Positions 44,957-47,818 of a stretch of 47,818 nucleotides of DNA are shown here, piece after piece. The notes beneath the pieces were generated by a model, which was not told the origin of the DNA, did no database searches, and saw nothing but the letters and a program-made list of their open reading frames with translations. Each line of letters opens with the position of its first letter. Positions within the stretch are counted from its first letter, which is position 1. Origin of the DNA: Clostridiales bacterium (lineage in GTDB: Bacteria > Bacillota > Clostridia > Oscillospirales > Oscillospiraceae); the NCBI GenBank assembly GCA_021201475.1, contig JAJQEV010000089.1, positions 1-47,818 of the forward strand, in the 5' to 3' direction. A program made the position numbers and the translations under genes.

Positions 44957-45276
44957 CCTGTCGCCTCCTCCGTCCTGGGGCAGGCTATCCCCGTCACATG
45001 GAATGTACTGCGTCCGCTGGTCACTGTCAGGGTAAGCCCCTGGCAGTCTACCCGGCCCACGGCGGAAAAGACGAACTCCTTCGACAGGGCCCGTAACCTG
45101 CCCCGGAGGGTACAGGAGCCGTCCCGGTTCAGGATGCCCTCCACCGGTTCCCGTCTGCCCATCACGGTCAGGATGCCAGTGAGGGCCGGGCCGCCCAGGG
45201 TCAGTTCCAGGAAGCCTCTCCGCATCCCCATGGGGGTCTGCACCTGAATCCTGTATCGATACTGCATTTGAGGCAT
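44953..45276 (-). CDS. Small protein of unknown function, first gene of the MMPL operon
   Basis: 107 residues, with no membrane segment or signal sequence. It has an alternating beta-strand pattern (MQYRYRIQVQTPMGMRRGFLEL, then LTGILTVMGRREPVEGIL, then FSAVGRVDCQGLTLTVTSG), suggesting a small beta-barrel. I do not recognise the family. GGGG lies 6 bases before the ATG at 45276; a GTG four codons upstream overlaps that site. Its stop overlaps the MMPL start (ATGA), so it is translated with the transporter. It could be a soluble ligand carrier or an enzyme accessory to transport; this is a guess. Confidence 0.7.
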   Translation of the reverse strand: MPQMQYRYRIQVQTPMGMRRGFLELTLGGPALTGILTVMGRREPVEGILNRDGSCTLRGRLRALSKEFVFSAVGRVDCQGLTLTVTSGRSTFHVTGIACPRTEEATG

Positions 45277-45307
45277 AAAAATCCCCACCCTTCCCTATTA
45301 AATTTCA

Positions 45308-45337
45308 TTATAAATCCGCGTTCCATAAAAGGAAACG
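45308..45337 (-). promoter_or_regulatory. Promoter and probable TetR operator of the MMPL operon
   Basis: On the minus strand TATAAT (45313-45308) has only a weak -35 at 17 bases (TTTCCT, 45336-45331). An imperfect inverted repeat GTTCC-N6-GGAAAC (45321-45337) covers the spacer and the -35. This is the natural place for the divergently encoded TetR repressor to bind. Confidence 0.55.
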
Positions 45338-45414
45338 GTCAAATTGCCTGCTTTGGGTAAAGTTCGTATTTGGAAATGCCAGTTCTCATTCCGGACAGAT
45401 GTCCCATTTCCCTG

Positions 45415-45443
45415 TTGCAGTAATTGTAAAATCCATGTATAAT
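45415..45443 (+). promoter_or_regulatory. Promoter of the TetR gene
   Basis: TTGCAG (45415-45420), a 17-base spacer and TATAAT (45438-45443), 21 bases before the start codon. Confidence 0.75.
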
Positions 45444-45464
45444 AATAGCAGGGGGGTGCATGGC

Positions 45465-46097
45465 ATGAAACAGGAGGATAAATCGCAGCAGACGAAGCTC
45501 CGCTTTGCCGAAGCGCTGAAAGCGCAACTGCGGCAGAAGCCGCTGACGAAAATTACGGTCAGTGAGCTGGTAACGGCCTGCGGCCTGAACCGTAAGACCT
45601 TCTACTACCATTTCACAGATATTTACGACCTGCTCAGGTGGATGCTGGAGCGGGAAACGATGGAGGCGGTTCGGCAGTATGACCTGCTGGTGGAATACGA
45701 GGAGGCCATACTGTATGTTCTGGATTATATCGAGAAGAATGAACCCATCCTTCAGAACATTTGCCACAATGGGGGGAGGGAACAGCTGAAAGACTTTTTC
45801 TTTGCCAACTTTGTAGGCATTTACCGGCAGGTTATTGAGCAAGTGGCGGAACGGAACCACCTGTCCCTTTCTCCGGAATTTCTCCTGCTCCAAAGCCATT
45901 TTTACGCTGAGGCCGTAGCCGGCCTGATGCTGGAGTGGATCGAAAAGCAAATCGTGATGGAGCGGAAGCAGGCTGTGTTGTACATCAACGCGATTTTGCG
46001 TGCTTCCATCCCCGCCACGCTGGAGTCGATGGGCAGCAATGGTGCCTTTCCGGACAGCCCTGGATTAGAATTTGACAATTCTATGGGAATCAGGTAG
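45465..46097 (+). CDS. TetR/AcrR-family regulator
   Basis: 210 residues. The N-terminal HTH (residues about 8-55) has TKITVSELVTACGLNRKTFYYHFTD, with the typical recognition helix ending YYHF. The rest is an all-helical ligand and dimer domain without recognised sub-family marks, most like the DhaS-type group. The ATG at 45465 has AGGGGGG 8 bases upstream. It is divergent from the small-protein/MMPL/YhgE-like operon and is presumably its repressor. Its last codons contain the guaA promoter, whose TAGAAT -10 includes this gene's stop codon. Confidence 0.92.
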   Translation: MKQEDKSQQTKLRFAEALKAQLRQKPLTKITVSELVTACGLNRKTFYYHFTDIYDLLRWMLERETMEAVRQYDLLVEYEEAILYVLDYIEKNEPILQNICHNGGREQLKDFFFANFVGIYRQVIEQVAERNHLSLSPEFLLLQSHFYAEAVAGLMLEWIEKQIVMERKQAVLYINAILRASIPATLESMGSNGAFPDSPGLEFDNSMGIR

Positions 46098-46100
46098 AAT
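46072..46100 (+). promoter_or_regulatory. Promoter of guaA inside the end of the TetR gene
   Basis: A consensus TTGACA (46072-46077), a 17-base spacer and TAGAAT (46095-46100). The leader is about 48 bases, too short for a purine riboswitch. Confidence 0.75.
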
Positions 46101-46154
46101 GACAGAGAAGAAATGTGCGGACGCTATGCGCCCGCTGACATAGGAGGTTTTGTT

Positions 46155-47696
46155 ATGGCACACCAGATGGTGGTAGTTCTGGACTTTGGAGGACAGTACA
46201 ACCAGTTGATTGCCCGCCGCGTCCGGGAATGTCAGGTCTATTGCGAAGTGATTCCTTATACAACACCCCTTGAGACCGTCAAGGCGTTGAACCCCATCGG
46301 CATCATCTTCACCGGCGGGCCCAACAGCGTCTACTTGGAGGACGCGCCCAAGGTGGACCCGGCGATTTTCACCTGGGGCGTACCTGTGCTGGGCATCTGC
46401 TACGGCTGCCAGCTGATGGCCCAGGAGCTGGGGGGGCAGGTCGTCCCCGCCCAGGACGATTCCGCCCGGGAGTACGGTAAGACCTCTACTTTCTATGACA
46501 CTTCCTGCAGGCTGTTTGATGGCCTGCCCGACAGCGGCATCTCCTGGATGAGCCACAGCGACTATATGGCGAAGGTGCCGGAGGGCTTCCGGCTGGTGGC
46601 CCACTCTGCCGCCTGCCCCAATGTGGCCATTGCGGACGAGGCCCGGGGCTTCTACGGTGTGCAGTTCCACCCGGAGGTCAACCATACGGAGCACGGCTCC
46701 CAAATGCTGCACAACTTCCTCTATCGGGTCTGCCACGCACAGGGCGACTGGACCATGGGGGACTACTGCAAAACCGCCATCGCGTCCATTCGGGGAAAGG
46801 TCGGAGACGGCAAGGTGTTGCTGGCCCTGTCCGGCGGCGTGGACTCCTCCGTGGCGGCGGCGCTGCTGGCGGAGGCGGTAGGCGACCAGCTGACCTGCGT
46901 CTTTGTGGATCACGGCCTGATGCGCAAGGACGAAGGCGACGAAGTGGAGGCCGCCTTTGCCAAGTGGAACATCCACCTGATTCGCATGAACGAGGAGGCG
47001 CGGTTCCTCCGGGAGCTTGACGGGGTCACCGACCCGGAGCAGAAGCGGAAAATCATCGGGGAGCAGTTCATCCGCGTCTTTGAGCAGGTGGGCAAGCAAA
47101 TCGGCTCCGTGGACTACCTGGTGCAGGGGACGATTTACCCCGACGTTATCGAATCCGGCAAGGGCGACGCCGCCGTCATCAAGAGCCACCACAACGTGGG
47201 CGGCCTGCCGGACTATGTAGACTTCAAGGAAATCATAGAGCCGCTGCGGATGCTCTTTAAGGACGAGGTGCGCCAGCTGGGCCGGGAACTGGGCCTGCCG
47301 GACTACCTGGTAAACCGCCAGCCCTTCCCCGGCCCCGGGCTGGGTATCCGCATCATCGGCGACATTACCAAGGAGAAGGCGGACATCCTGCGGGAGGCCG
47401 ACGCCATCTTCCGGGAGGAAATCGCCAGGGCCGGGCTGGACAGCCAGATCGACCAGTACTTCGCCGTGCTGACAGACACCCACTCTGTGGGTGTCATGGG
47501 CGATGGGCGGACGTATGACTACACCCTGGCGCTGCGGGGCGTCACCACCAGCGATTTTATGACCGCCGACTGGGCCAGGATACCCTATGAGGTGCTGGAT
47601 ACGGTGTCGGTGAGAATCGTCAATGAGGTGAAGCATATCAATCGGATTGTGTATGATGTGACGTCGAAGCCGCCGGCGACGATTGAGTGGGAATAA
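46155..47696 (+). CDS. guaA: GMP synthase (glutamine-hydrolysing)
   Basis: 513 residues, full length. It aminates XMP to GMP. The N-terminal class I amidotransferase domain (1-195) has Cys in [12 protein letters not shown] near residue 82 and His-Glu in QFHPEVNHT. The ATP-pyrophosphatase domain has the PP-loop [11 protein letters not shown] near residue 227. The C-terminal dimer domain ends in KPPATIEWE, the family's normal end. The ATG at 46155 follows AGGAGG. The last codons (GAGTGGGAA TAA) form the sequence at which guaA-specific genomic islands are known to integrate in many bacteria. Confidence 0.97.
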   Translation: MAHQMVVVLDFGGQYNQLIARRVRECQVYCEVIPYTTPLETVKALNPIGIIFTGGPNSVYLEDAPKVDPAIFTWGVPVLGICYGCQLMAQELGGQVVPAQDDSAREYGKTSTFYDTSCRLFDGLPDSGISWMSHSDYMAKVPEGFRLVAHSAACPNVAIADEARGFYGVQFHPEVNHTEHGSQMLHNFLYRVCHAQGDWTMGDYCKTAIASIRGKVGDGKVLLALSGGVDSSVAAALLAEAVGDQLTCVFVDHGLMRKDEGDEVEAAFAKWNIHLIRMNEEARFLRELDGVTDPEQKRKIIGEQFIRVFEQVGKQIGSVDYLVQGTIYPDVIESGKGDAAVIKSHHNVGGLPDYVDFKEIIEPLRMLFKDEVRQLGRELGLPDYLVNRQPFPGPGLGIRIIGDITKEKADILREADAIFREEIARAGLDSQIDQYFAVLTDTHSVGVMGDGRTYDYTLALRGVTTSDFMTADWARIPYEVLDTVSVRIVNEVKHINRIVYDVTSKPPATIEWE

Positions 47697-47715
47697 TAAA
47701 ATCTTAGTTTCACAG

Positions 47716-47756
47716 TCCCGAAAAACGTTGAAATTACAGCGTTTTTCGGGATTTGT
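47716..47756 (+). terminator. Terminator of guaA
   Basis: TCCCGAAAAACG (47716-47727) pairs perfectly with CGTTTTTCGGGA (47740-47751), followed by TTTGTCATTTT. The loop is 12 bases. Confidence 0.85.
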
Positions 47757-47768
47757 CATTTTCACTGG

Positions 47769-47818
47769 CTACAAACTGGCTACATTTGAAGCCTTTTTTG
47801 TAGCCAGACGCTCACGGC
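47769..47818 (-). CDS. Possible C-terminus of an integrase gene, cut by the window edge
   Basis: On the minus strand an open frame enters from the right edge and ends RERLATKKASNVASL followed by a TAG at 47771-47769. Fifteen residues cannot identify a family. The place, convergent with and directly next to the 3' end of guaA, is where tyrosine recombinases of guaA-integrated islands are found, and the basic, small-residue ending fits such enzymes. The DNA here also has a direct repeat (CTGGCTACA twice, at 47765 and 47776) and an inverted copy (TGTAGCCAG, 47799-47807). These could be recombinase arm sites or a terminator-like fold. Confidence 0.3.
   Translation of the reverse strand, partial: RERLATKKASNVASL

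Noticed and set aside
46101-46154. Purine riboswitch before guaA
   Set aside because: The leader is only about 50 bases and has no three-way-junction pattern or conserved core.

Overview
The window is about 48 kb of GC-rich bacterial chromosome from a Gram-positive anaerobe of the class Clostridia, most likely an Oscillospiraceae-type gut bacterium. The evidence is strong AGGAGG ribosome-binding sites, many TTGnnn-N17-TATAAT-like promoters, a class III fructose-bisphosphatase, RpiR, LytTR and DUF1292 genes, butyrate-pathway genes, an M50/SpoIVF-like locus and a GlnRS. No rRNA, CRISPR array or complete transposon was seen. There is one tRNA (Pro-GGG) and one structured RNA that looks like 6S RNA.

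Layout. 1-7.0 kb: an amino-sugar locus. nagA-nagB runs leftwards, and an AGE-family epimerase, an RpiR regulator and a YesL-type membrane protein run rightwards. Their divergent promoters share a cluster of GAAAA/TTTTC palindromes. A GDSL esterase and an esterase-fold protein that has lost its catalytic Ser and His flank the locus. 7.2-12.6 kb: a duplicated-domain lipoprotein, an HMGL-type aldolase, fbp, and a membrane metalloprotease with a one-helix partner. 12.7-15.5 kb: a LytTR/GHKL two-component pair, a small acidic protein and tRNA-Pro. 15.7-21.2 kb: an AI-2E-family permease, argF, a trxA/trxB-like pair and glnS.

21.2-27.7 kb: the ATP synthase operon, which is the most unusual part of the window. 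Its order is atpB, a DUF1622 membrane gene, atpE, atpF, atpA, atpG, atpD, atpC. There is no separate atpH (delta). Instead AtpA is about 85 residues longer than usual, and the extra N-terminal segment closely resembles the C-terminal domain of delta/OSCP. An OmpR-type regulator without an adjacent kinase lies upstream. 28.8-33.6 kb: a D-2-hydroxyacid dehydrogenase, an intergenic stretch full of repeats, and thiolase, 3-hydroxybutyryl-CoA dehydrogenase and acyl-CoA dehydrogenase genes without crotonase or etfAB.

33.6-40.3 kb: a class A PBP, a BofC-C-like exported protein, a DUF1292 protein, the 6S candidate, a membrane-anchored foldase-like protein and a split TSUP permease. 40.3-46.1 kb: a TetR-controlled operon encoding a small protein, an MMPL transporter and a long heptad-repeat YhgE-like protein. 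46.1-47.8 kb: guaA, followed at the window edge by a possible integrase C-terminus. The 3' end of guaA is a known integration site.

Together these genes describe an anaerobe that uses host amino sugars, feeds carbon towards butyryl-CoA, and probably moves electrons by ferredoxin: the thioredoxin reductase lacks the usual NADPH-binding motifs. All functions are read from sequence motifs and context. No database search was run.
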